Position numbers and translations under genes: made by a program
Source of the DNA: Acidobacteriota bacterium
Lineage (GTDB): Bacteria > Acidobacteriota > Terriglobia > Bryobacterales > UBA6623
Length of the DNA stretch: 64,000 nt
Assembly (NCBI GenBank): GCA_016125275.1
Contig: WGMB01000003.1
Location: 496,001 to 560,000, forward strand
Reading direction: 5' to 3'
Shown: positions 1 to 7,235 of the stretch, piece by piece
Position numbering within the stretch: position 1 is the first letter of the stretch
How the letters are laid out: every line of letters starts with the position of its first letter
The notes under the pieces: generated by a model
What the model saw: only the letters and a program-made list of their open reading frames with translations
Told to the model about the DNA's origin: nothing
Databases searched by the model: none

Positions 1-1940
1 CCGGCCGCGGCCAGATCCGCCTTGCCGTCGCCGTTAAAGTCGCCCACCTCCACGATGGCAGGGCTCAGCCCGGCGTCCAACGGCGTCGCCGGGCGATAGT
101 TGCCGCTCGGGTTCGCCAGCAGTAGGCTCACTCCGGCCGGCGTGCTGAGGTCCCCGAAGTTGCCCACCACTAGGTCCGGGCGGCCGTCGCCGTTGAAGTC
201 CGCCGCCGCCACCGATCGCGGCGACCGCCCGACGGCATAAGTGGCCCGGGTGAAGGTCCCGCCCGCACCGGACAGCAACACCGCCGCCGTCCCGGCCCCG
301 CCGGAGTCCTCCACCGTCAACAGGTCAGGCCGCCCGTCGCCGTTCATGTCAGCCGCCCGAATCGCCAACGGCGCGGACGGCCCAATGTTGACCGGCGCCC
401 GAAAGGTTCCGTCGCCGTTGCCGGCCAGCAGGGAGAGCCCGTTGCCGGAGATCACCAGGTCGGCCGCGCCGTCGCCTGTGAAGTCGCCCGCCGCCACGTC
501 CGTCGAACGAGTCGTCGCCCCGGCCACGGCGAGGCGCGGCGTCGCCTGGGGCGTCCGCCCGATCCTCGGGTTCAGAATGACCTTCAAGCCGCCGCTCCCG
601 GCCACCGCCAAGTCCGCTTGCTGGTTGCCGTCGAAGTCCGCCGAGGCGACGCCTCCGGGGCCGCCCCCAATGTTGTAGGAAGGCGGCGCGACGAGAGAGC
701 CGTCGCGATTGGCCGCCAGAATCAGGAAGCGGCCGCCGGAGCCGTCCGGGCTCAGGATCGTCGGCCGCTCGTCGTCGGGAGAGCTCGCGATCGCGAAGGA
801 GTGGATGCTGCTGCCTGCGATGTAGCGCCCGCCGGAGACCAAGCCGCCGCTGCCGTTGTTCATCCACATCGAGATCGTCGCGGTCTCCCCGTGGAGCACC
901 GCCACGTCCGCCTTCCCGTCGCCGTTGAAGTCGGCCGAGCCCACGAACTCCGGCCGGCTGCCCACCGCCGTCTGGACGGCCGCCCGGAACGTCCCGTCGC
1001 CGTTGCCGGTCAGGGTCGAGAGGTTGTCGGAGAAGCGATTCGCCACCACCAAGTCGAGCTTGCCGTCGGCGTTGAGATCGGCGGCGACAATCGACTTCGG
1101 GCTTTCGCCGGCTTGCAGCAGCGTGGCCGCGCCGAAGCCGCCTCGGCCGTTGCCCAGCAGGACCGCAACGCGGCCGGCATCGGCGGGAAGGTTCGGAGCC
1201 CCCAGGCTGCCGACGCTCGCCACCGCCGCGTCGAGCTTACCGTCCCCGTTGAAGTCGCCTACCGTGACTGCACTCGGCGCTACGCCGGCGGCAAAGCTCT
1301 GCGCCGGCGAGAAGGTTCCGCCGGCCAATCCCAGCAGGACCGCCAGCTTGCCGTTGTCGCCGGCGAAATCGCCGGAATCGGCCACTAGAATGTCCTGCAA
1401 TCCGTCCCCGTTCAAGTCGGCCAGCAACAGCGTCTCCGGCCCCTTGCCGGTGGGATAGACCACGCCGGCGCGCGGAAAGGTGCCCGCCGGGTTCGCCAGG
1501 CTGACCGTAGCGCCTTGGAAGTAACGGATGCCGACGGCGTCCAGATCGCCGTCCCCATCGAGGTCGGCCGTGTCCAGGTCGCTCGACGACGTAACGACGG
1601 GAACCGCCGTCGTTTGTCGCGGCTGAGCCAGACTTTTGGGCGCCGCGAACCAGTTCGGCCAAGAGCCGAAGAAGCTGCAATTGCGGACGGCGTTGGAGTA
1701 GGACGTGTAGTCGACGACCTTCTTCTTGCCGTCGTAGTTCTCGACGGTAACCGGGGGATTCGCGCCGTCTCCGATCTTGACCTTGATGGTCTTACCGGTA
1801 TCCGAATCCACGAACGATTCGGTGCTGAACAGGCCGCCGAGCTTCTTGAGCTCGCACTTGGCGTGCGCCTGGGGCGCCGCCAACGTCAATGCCATGAGGC
1901 CGAGTCCGAAAACAGCACAGCGGGACGCACGCAGAGCCAT
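1..1940 (-). CDS. Secreted FG-GAP/VCBS repeat protein, C-terminus cut by window edge
   Basis: The start ATG at 1938-1940 has a strong upstream GGAGGAGG ribosome site, and the N-terminus (MALRASRCAVFGLGLMALTL, then APQAHA) is a Sec signal peptide. After about 100 residues the protein becomes a chain of repeats with calcium-binding DxNGDGxxD loops (DLDGDGDLD, DLNGDGLQD, DFNGDGKLD, DLNADGKLD, DFNGDGKAD, DFTGDGAAD, DMNGDGRPD, DFNGDGRPD). At least nine are visible before the frame runs off the left edge, so 646 codons are seen without a stop. FG-GAP/VCBS repeats fold as integrin-like beta-propellers, usually extracellular and adhesive or of unknown role. No enzyme domain is visible in the part present. 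Such proteins are abundant in Acidobacteriota and Planctomycetota. Confidence 0.9.
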   Translation of the reverse strand, partial: MALRASRCAVFGLGLMALTLAAPQAHAKCELKKLGGLFSTESFVDSDTGKTIKVKIGDGANPPVTVENYDGKKKVVDYTSYSNAVRNCSFFGSWPNWFAAPKSLAQPRQTTAVPVVTSSSDLDTADLDGDGDLDAVGIRYFQGATVSLANPAGTFPRAGVVYPTGKGPETLLLADLNGDGLQDILVADSGDFAGDNGKLAVLLGLAGGTFSPAQSFAAGVAPSAVTVGDFNGDGKLDAAVASVGSLGAPNLPADAGRVAVLLGNGRGGFGAATLLQAGESPKSIVAADLNADGKLDLVVANRFSDNLSTLTGNGDGTFRAAVQTAVGSRPEFVGSADFNGDGKADVAVLHGETATISMWMNNGSGGLVSGGRYIAGSSIHSFAIASSPDDERPTILSPDGSGGRFLILAANRDGSLVAPPSYNIGGGPGGVASADFDGNQQADLAVAGSGGLKVILNPRIGRTPQATPRLAVAGATTRSTDVAAGDFTGDGAADLVISGNGLSLLAGNGDGTFRAPVNIGPSAPLAIRAADMNGDGRPDLLTVEDSGGAGTAAVLLSGAGGTFTRATYAVGRSPRSVAAADFNGDGRPDLVVGNFGDLSTPAGVSLLLANPSGNYRPATPLDAGLSPAIVEVGDFNGDGKADLAAA

Positions 1941-2017
1941 CGTTCCTCCTCCCAGCGCTCTTCCGAACACCAGAATACAGCGGCCGGCGAACCCTGCATA
2001 GGGTCCGCCGGCCGAGG

Positions 2018-3610
2018 CTACTCCGCCGCGAAGTCCGCCATCACCTGCGGCGTCGCGGTGTCGAAGCCCACCACGTCCAGCATTCCGGCATCGTTCGGAT
2101 CCGCAATGGTGAACCCGTTCGACACCATCGCCACCACCACCAGCTTCGCCGGGATGCCGGTCTTGTCGCGGTACCGGCGCAGAGCCTCCACCGGATGCAT
2201 CCGCCCGAACCACGTCTCGCTGTCGGTCAACACCACGAAGGCGTCGACCTGCAGCCCCTGCTCAAGAGCCGCCAGCATCGGCAGCGACGCGTCCGTCGCT
2301 CCGAACGGCAACCCGTCGGTCGTCTCGAGCGCCTGCTCCAGGGAATCCGTCGCCCGGATGCTCAACCGCTGCATCTCGTGCGCGAATGCCCCAAAGGTGT
2401 ACTGCGGCTCCGTGCGGGCGATGGTCATCGCCATCGCCGCCGCCGCCACGCGCGGAGTGAGCCCCGGAACCCCGGCGATCTCTCCGTATCCCATCGAGCC
2501 CGACACGTCGAGCGCGAGGTAGAACCGCTTGCCCGTCGCCGGGGCGTTCTCGAACGCCCGGTAGAACGCCCGATCCAACGCGTCGACCACGGTCGGGACC
2601 GGCGCCCATTCGCCGCTTCCGCGCACACCCTTCCCGGCCGCGTAGGTCCGCAGAGCGGCCAGCACGGCAATCGGGTGGACGCGCGCTTTGCGCAACGCCT
2701 CGGCGTCCCCCAGCCGCTCGGCCGCCGCACGGGCGGTCGCGCTCAGCGGCGCCATCAGGCCCACCCTCGTCAGAGTGGCCAGGTTCCGGATCAACGCCGT
2801 CAGCGGCATCCGATCGAACAGCGCCTCCCACACCTCCGGCGACTGCAGAAACTGCGTCGGGATCATCTCCCGCGTCAGCTCATAGTCGCGAATCAGCGTG
2901 GCGGCCTCCCGCGCGGTCGCCGCCGTCCGGGCCTTCTCGTACCCTTCCAGCAGGCGCAGCTCCGGCCAAACCGCCGCATCGAGCCGCCCCTGGGTCGCCC
3001 AGCCGAACAGAGCGTCACGCGCTCCCTCGGCCTTCGGATGCGCCAACCGCAGCAGGTCGCGGTGCGACCACCCTTCCCGCTGGCGGTACTTGGCCATCTG
3101 GTAGGCCCGCTCGCTCACCGAGCGCGACAGGTACCAGTCCGCCACGGCCGACCGCAGGCCCCGGCCCCAGCCGCGCATCGAGTCCACATACTCCGCAAAG
3201 CGGAACAGGTGCGTCCCGGTGCGAGCGACGATCGGCAGCGCCCGGAAGGCCGCCCGCTTCGTGCGGTCATCCCCGGCCGAAGCCGCCAGCGCCAGCGCGA
3301 ACAGCGCCGGATCGTTCTTCGGCGCGCGTCCGCCGTCGCTGACCTTCACGATCAGCCGGATCGCCCGCAGCCCGTCGGCTTCGATGGCGCGCAGCGTCGC
3401 CTCGGCGTTCTCCAGCGCCAGCTTCCGCTCGGAGGCGTAGTACGATCCCCCTTCCGCTCCCAGAATGAGGAACCGCTCCATCCGCTTCCAGTCGTCGACC
3501 GGAAACACGAATCCGCCGGCGGAGTTCAAGACCATCTCCGAACCCCGCCCAAACAACGGTTCGGACTGCGGGGTCGGCCCGGCGATCACTTGCGTCAAAT
3601 AGTTCAACAT
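2018..3610 (-). CDS. rsr: Ro60/Rsr ortholog: TROVE domain plus vWA RNA-binding protein
   Basis: A 530-residue TROVE-domain protein. The N-terminal two thirds is the all-helical HEAT-like TROVE ring; a vWA domain follows with an intact MIDAS (LDVSGSMG near residue 367, FGATDAS, VLTDSETW). The chosen start MLNYLTQVI (3608-3610) has AAGGAGG upstream; an in-frame extension to 3661 would read through the Y RNA 3' side and lacks a ribosome site. Known role of the family: Ro60 binds Y RNA on its outer surface and misfolded or single-stranded RNA ends in its central hole; the Deinococcus ortholog Rsr works with PNPase and RNase II in rRNA maturation and decay. Three candidate Y RNAs lie directly upstream on the same strand, which fits that role. 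No rtcB/rtcA genes, often seen next to rsr, are nearby. Confidence 0.95.
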   Translation of the reverse strand: MLNYLTQVIAGPTPQSEPLFGRGSEMVLNSAGGFVFPVDDWKRMERFLILGAEGGSYYASERKLALENAEATLRAIEADGLRAIRLIVKVSDGGRAPKNDPALFALALAASAGDDRTKRAAFRALPIVARTGTHLFRFAEYVDSMRGWGRGLRSAVADWYLSRSVSERAYQMAKYRQREGWSHRDLLRLAHPKAEGARDALFGWATQGRLDAAVWPELRLLEGYEKARTAATAREAATLIRDYELTREMIPTQFLQSPEVWEALFDRMPLTALIRNLATLTRVGLMAPLSATARAAAERLGDAEALRKARVHPIAVLAALRTYAAGKGVRGSGEWAPVPTVVDALDRAFYRAFENAPATGKRFYLALDVSGSMGYGEIAGVPGLTPRVAAAAMAMTIARTEPQYTFGAFAHEMQRLSIRATDSLEQALETTDGLPFGATDASLPMLAALEQGLQVDAFVVLTDSETWFGRMHPVEALRRYRDKTGIPAKLVVVAMVSNGFTIADPNDAGMLDVVGFDTATPQVMADFAAE

Positions 3611-3663
3611 GAGCTTTGTTCCTCCTTCCCTCTGGGTTGTTCTCTCTTCTTCCACACACACGA

Positions 3664-3740
3664 ACGGGGAACGGATGAGTGGATGGCTGACGGACGGTTT
3701 TGCAGGACGATAACCGTCAACCTTCGACCCGTTCCCCGCT
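3664..3740 (-). ncRNA. Candidate Y RNA A: compact Ro60-binding hairpin without tRNA module
   Basis: Read on the minus strand, an outer 10-bp stem pairs 3729-3738 with 3665-3674 and an inner 9-bp stem pairs 3714-3722 with 3685-3693 (one G-U). They are separated by an internal loop with GUCGAA on the 5' side and AUCCACUCAU on the 3' side. The 5' strand GGGUCGAAGGUUGACGG followed by UUAUC resembles the conserved Ro-binding strand of animal Y RNAs (GGUCCGAAGG...GUUAUC). It lies 54 nt upstream of the rsr start, so it could be a separate RNA or part of the rsr leader. No poly-U terminator follows. Strand is set by the asymmetric loop, which matches Y RNA B. Confidence 0.82.
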
Positions 3741-3759
3741 GTTTCTTCTACCTACGCAT

Positions 3760-3913
3760 CCGGACAGGTAAAGTTGGCGGCCAACGGAAGATGCCCCATG
3801 CGGAGGCGACTTCTTGTTTGTTGTACTGGGCGGCGCCTCGCTAGCGGCGCCGGCGGGCTTGCGACCCGCCTTTGTCAGTTGGCTTGATAACCGTTGTCCA
3901 TCGACCCGTCCTT
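3760..3913 (-). ncRNA. Candidate Y RNA C: Ro60-binding helix with degenerate tRNA-like module
   Basis: On the minus strand the 5' side (3911 down to 3891) reads GGACGG, GUCGAU, GGACAACGG, then UUAUC, the same pattern as hairpin A. The 3' partner CCGUUGGCC (3787-3779) pairs with the inner strand at 8 of 9 positions, followed by CAACUUUACC and CCUGUCC, resembling the CAACUCAUCCGUCC of hairpin B. The apical insert contains a 6-bp stem with a 7-nt loop UCGCAAG (3852-3870), placed like a T arm, then a capped GGCGCC self-complementary stem (3831-3852), placed like an acceptor stem. No D arm is recognisable. This could be a decayed or divergent YrlA-type RNA. An alternative local hairpin at 3773-3785 competes with the 3' pairing. 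Confidence 0.55.
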
Positions 3914-3940
3914 CAACCTCTTGTCAATGCTTGCCATTCG

Positions 3941-4082
3941 AGACCGGACGGATGAGTTGTCGCAGGGATGGTGACGGACGCTCTTGCCGCTGAGCTACGG
4001 CCGCGCCGAGCGCGGCCGGCCGGACTCGAACCGGCGGCCTTCCGTTCCTGAGAACCATCCCTGCTCCGACCCGCCCGGGTCG
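3941..4082 (-). ncRNA. yrlA: Y RNA B (YrlA-type): Ro60-binding helix plus permuted tRNA cloverleaf
   Basis: Minus-strand RNA. Outer stem 4071-4078 with 3944-3951 (8 bp, one G-U), internal loop GUCGGA / GACAACUCAU, then a perfect 11-bp stem 4054-4064 with 3962-3972. Inside is a complete tRNA-like fold in permuted order: anticodon-stem strand ACGGA (4045-4041), 5-nt variable loop AGGCC, T arm GCCGG-UUCGAGU-CCGGC (4035-4019), acceptor 3' strand CGGCCGC capped by a UCG loop to GCGGCCG (4018-3998), U8-A9, D arm GCUC-AGCGGCAA-GAGC (3995-3980), one nucleotide, then UCCGU (3978-3974). Known bacterial YrlA RNAs have exactly this architecture: the acceptor stem is closed by a loop and the anticodon stem joins the Ro-binding module. 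A minus-strand TTGACA (4108-4103) is correctly placed for initiation near 4075, though a good -10 is not obvious. Confidence 0.9.
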
Positions 4083-4089
4083 AAGAATC

Positions 4090-4615
4090 AGTGAGTGCAA
4101 GCTGTCAAAAATCGCTCGGAGATCAGGGGGAGACAATATCCCCCGACGCCCTCGAAATCCTGCGCCATGCAGCGACCAAACCGGTCGCCGCTTGCTCGGT
4201 CAGGCCGTCCGCAGACGGCGCCGCTTGCTGACGCGGTCGAGCCGCGGGTCAGTCAGCGGGAAATGGAAACCCTCGTCAGCGATACACGAATCCTGCGTGA
4301 TCGGTGAGCGGGGGCGGTTGGCTTTCAGGATTGAGGGCTCGGAGGGCCGAGCGTCGAGGCTGAACGCCAACAGCGGACGCGACCGAAGCGCTGATCGTGG
4401 ATGTCGTTCATTGACTTCGTCGTCCTCCGTGGCATTCGTGGGAAGGGCGGTTGCGCGAAACTAACCACCACTCAGCAGAGGGTAACCCGGCCCGCCGGGC
4501 GATTGCAAGGGAAAAATGCAAACTCCCCGGAATTTTCCATCCGTCCGCCGCCACTGGACACTCTTCGCCGGTTATGCCACGCTATGGGCGCATTTCGACG
4601 GAGGTTATGAGACAG
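4090..4615. other. Intergenic region with four clustered hairpins, no convincing gene
   Basis: No plausible protein gene lies between the Y RNA cluster and the lactonase-like gene. The first 170 bp hold a series of short perfect hairpins: 4126-4131 with 4139-4144 (loop GACAATA), 4172-4177 with 4183-4188, 4204-4209 with 4214-4219 (loop CGCA), and 4228-4236 with 4242-4252. They could form part of another structured RNA or simply be a divergent promoter region in GC-rich DNA. No U-run follows any of them. The rest (about 4260-4600) shows nothing I can name apart from the GGAGG ribosome site at 4600-4604 of the next gene. Confidence 0.4.
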
Positions 4616-5659
4616 ATGACGCATGCTCCATCCAAGACGATCCTGGCGATAGCGACGGTTCTGGCGCTGGGTTGCGCCGCGAGCGAGCCGCCGGAAGAGG
4701 CCAACCCCCTCCGGCCGGCGGGCGAAGGACAGGTCTACCGGGCCGATCCCGGCCTGGACGCTCTGGTCCCCGAGAACGCCATGATCGAGAAGGTCGCCGG
4801 CGGCTTCATGTTCATCGAAGGACCGGTGTGGGTCACGCGCGCCTGGGAGGGAACGCCCTTCCTGCTGTTCAGCGACGTGCTCGGCAACGCCATCTACAAG
4901 TGGTCTCCCTCCGGCGGAGCCCCCACGGAGTTCAAGAAGCCCGTCTTCGAAGGCGAGGTGGCCGAAGGGCGGCTGGCCGGCTCCAACGGCATGACGCTCG
5001 ACGCCGACGGCAACCTCTTCGTGGCCGAGCACGGCAACCGGCGCATCTCCAAGGTCACGCCCGACGGCAAGTGGACTTCCTTCGTCGACAAGTACGACGG
5101 CAAGCGCTTCAACAGCCCCAACGACCTCGTCTGGCGCGGCGCGGACTGGCTGTACTTCACCGACCCGCCGTATGGCCTAATCGGCCAGGACGAGAGCGAA
5201 GACAAGGAGCAGGACCAGAACGGCGTCTACCGGGTGAGCAAGGACGGCAAGACCGTCGAACTGCTCGAGCCCCGCATGTCGCGCCCCAACGGCATCGCCT
5301 TCTCGCCGGACGGCGCGACGATGTACGTCGCCAACTCCGACCCGGCGCAGAAGCACTGGCAGGCCTTCTCGATCCACGAGGACGGCACCCTGGGCCTCAG
5401 CCGCACCTTCTACGACGTGACTGACCAGATGGAAGAAGGCTTGCCCGACGGGCTCAAGGTCGACAACCAGGGCAACCTGTTCGCGACCGGCCCGGGCGGC
5501 GTCTGGATCTTCTCGCCCGACGGCAAGCACCTGGGCACGATCAAGCCGACCGAGGTGCCGGCCAACGTGGGCTGGGCCGACGGCGGCTCGACGCTGTACA
5601 TGACGGCCCGGACGGGCCTGTACCGCATCAAGCTCTCCACCGGCGGCAAGATCCCGTAG
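4616..5659 (+). CDS. SMP-30/gluconolactonase-family lipoprotein
   Basis: A 347-residue secreted protein of the SMP-30/gluconolactonase (LRE-like) six-bladed beta-propeller family. The N-terminus MTHAPSKTILAIATVLALGC ends in a lipobox (LALGC), so it is probably a lipid-anchored periplasmic or outer-membrane protein. Family features include FIEGPVW near residue 65, the SPNDLVW motif, YFTDPPYGL, RPNGIAFSPDG and GLPDGLKVD, which supply the divalent-metal ligands (E, N, D) of these lactonases. The start at 4616 is 11 nt after GGAGG; the ATG at 4607 is too close to it. Substrate is unknown; members hydrolyse sugar lactones or related esters. It stands alone on the plus strand. Confidence 0.88.
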   Translation: MTHAPSKTILAIATVLALGCAASEPPEEANPLRPAGEGQVYRADPGLDALVPENAMIEKVAGGFMFIEGPVWVTRAWEGTPFLLFSDVLGNAIYKWSPSGGAPTEFKKPVFEGEVAEGRLAGSNGMTLDADGNLFVAEHGNRRISKVTPDGKWTSFVDKYDGKRFNSPNDLVWRGADWLYFTDPPYGLIGQDESEDKEQDQNGVYRVSKDGKTVELLEPRMSRPNGIAFSPDGATMYVANSDPAQKHWQAFSIHEDGTLGLSRTFYDVTDQMEEGLPDGLKVDNQGNLFATGPGGVWIFSPDGKHLGTIKPTEVPANVGWADGGSTLYMTARTGLYRIKLSTGGKIP

Positions 5660-5683
5660 AGCCCACCGGACGACGGCCGCGCG

Positions 5684-7090
5684 TCAGAAAGCGGCCGTCT
5701 GCTCCGTCTTCGCGCCGGGCTTGACCTCGACCGTAGTCGTCTTCGCGGCCAAGCCCGGCGGGCGCACCGGCTGCACCTTCACGGTGTACTTGCCCACGGG
5801 CAACTCGAACACCTTGGGATTGGACGTAGCCGCCGTGTAGGTACGGCCGCCGGCCACGGCCTGACCCGCTTCGTTCACAACCGAGACGGTCGAATCGATG
5901 AGCGTGGTCCCCTGCACCGAGCCGATCGCCAGGGTCCCCGTCTCGATCGCATATTCCCTCTCGGCGCGCCCCTCGCCCACCACCTCGACGGCCTCGAAAA
6001 CCTGCTTCACGCCCGTCCCGACGCCGAGAACCTCCACGCTCACGTCGTAGCGCCCGGGCGGCACGCGGAACACCCTGGGATTGCTCGACGACGCCGTGTA
6101 CGTGCGGCCTCCCGCCACGGTCCGGCTCTCTCCGGCCGGACGCACGGTGACCGCTGCATCCTGAAGAGAGCCGTTGCGGGTCACCTTCACAGCCAGCTCC
6201 CCCGTCGAGAAGTTGGCGACCTTCTCCACCACCTTACCCGCCTCCAGCGTCACGCCGTCGAACCGCACCGGGCTGGCCCCCTGAATTCCCAACGGTTCCA
6301 CGACCACATCGTAGGTTCCGGCCTGCAAGGCGAACCGGCGCGGATTCGTCTCCGCACCGGCATAGGTCCGACCGCCCACATCCGGCTTGCCCGGCTGCAA
6401 CACTTTCACGAGCGCGTCCTGCAGCTTGCCGTCCATCACGGACTGGACCGACAAGGTCGCATCGCCCACCGGGGCCTCCGCCGTCATCGTCTGCTCCAAG
6501 GCGCCGGCAAGCTGCTCGGCGTTCTCGGCCGGAATGTAGAGCCCGCCGCCGGCCTGCGCGGAGCACTCCAGCGAAGAAACGTTCTCCTTGGCCACATCGA
6601 AGCCCACGATGTGCAACACGAAATCCTGGCCGGCCGCCTTGGCCGCCCGAACGGCCGCGCAAGGGTCGCCGCCGCAGGTCTCCAGCCCGTCAGTCACCAG
6701 CACGATCGTGCCGGGCGCGCCGGCCTGCTTGGCCGTGGCGGCGCCTTGCTCGAAGGCTTTGGTAATCGGCGTCATGCCGAGAGGGTTGAGCTTGTCGACC
6801 CGGTCGGCCACGCCCAGGCCGTCGGCCGAGCCCGCCGGAGCAAGGGTCTCGATGTCGCTGCAATCGCCCTTCCGCCGGTGCCCGTAGGCCACCAGCCCGA
6901 GCTTCGAATCGGCCGGCAGCTTGCCCGCCAAGTCCCGGACCACCCGCCGGGCGGACTCGATCTTCGTCTCCGAACCCAGCCGGCCCCACATCGAGCCTGA
7001 CGCGTCCAAGATCAACACCAGATTCTGCGGGGCGGCGCTGAGTAGGGGAATGGAAAGTCCAGCGAGCAGAAGCAATGCCAGGGATCGCAT
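5684..7090 (-). CDS. Secreted vWA-domain protein with three C-terminal repeats
   Basis: Sec signal peptide (MRSLALLLLAGLSIPLLSAA) is followed by a vWA domain of about 190 residues with an intact MIDAS (LILDASGSMWG, GMTPITKAF, VTDGLETCGGD). The C-terminal half contains three copies of an 80-90 residue module, each with GGRTYxxxxSNPxxFxLPxGxYxVxVxP (for example GGRTYTASSSNPRVFRVPPG), preceded by a beta-rich linker. The repeats look like small beta-sandwich domains. Such vWA proteins are common in Proteobacteria and Acidobacteriota and bind protein partners through a bound Mg2+; the partner is unknown. The ATG at 7088-7090 was preferred because it starts the signal peptide directly; 7105 would add five residues. 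Confidence 0.85.
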   Translation of the reverse strand: MRSLALLLLAGLSIPLLSAAPQNLVLILDASGSMWGRLGSETKIESARRVVRDLAGKLPADSKLGLVAYGHRRKGDCSDIETLAPAGSADGLGVADRVDKLNPLGMTPITKAFEQGAATAKQAGAPGTIVLVTDGLETCGGDPCAAVRAAKAAGQDFVLHIVGFDVAKENVSSLECSAQAGGGLYIPAENAEQLAGALEQTMTAEAPVGDATLSVQSVMDGKLQDALVKVLQPGKPDVGGRTYAGAETNPRRFALQAGTYDVVVEPLGIQGASPVRFDGVTLEAGKVVEKVANFSTGELAVKVTRNGSLQDAAVTVRPAGESRTVAGGRTYTASSSNPRVFRVPPGRYDVSVEVLGVGTGVKQVFEAVEVVGEGRAEREYAIETGTLAIGSVQGTTLIDSTVSVVNEAGQAVAGGRTYTAATSNPKVFELPVGKYTVKVQPVRPPGLAAKTTTVEVKPGAKTEQTAAF

Positions 7091-7235
7091 AACGTGATCA
7101 AGCATACACGAACGATCCCCGGGGAGTTGACAACTAAATCCAAAGCCGATCAACACCTTCCAACTATTTCGCGACTGCATTAGGATAGGTTGCCAACCGG
7201 CGCGGCGCCTTCCACGAAGAAGGGTCGAGACGTCG

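Noticed and set aside
3922-3927. A TTGACA promoter element for the middle Y RNA.
   Set aside because: It is only about 11-16 nt upstream of the first base that must be in the RNA, so a start 35 nt downstream would remove the 5' half of the Ro-binding stem.
3974-4045. An ordinary tRNA gene, because a canonical T arm and D arm are present.
   Set aside because: The T arm comes before the D arm, the acceptor stem is closed by a UCG loop and there is no anticodon loop. The permuted order and flanking Ro-binding helix fit a Y RNA and cannot be charged as a tRNA.
4192-4464. Short open frames in the gap between the Y RNA cluster and the lactonase-like gene.
   Set aside because: Arginine/serine-rich composition, no ribosome site, no recognisable fold, and overlap with several hairpins.
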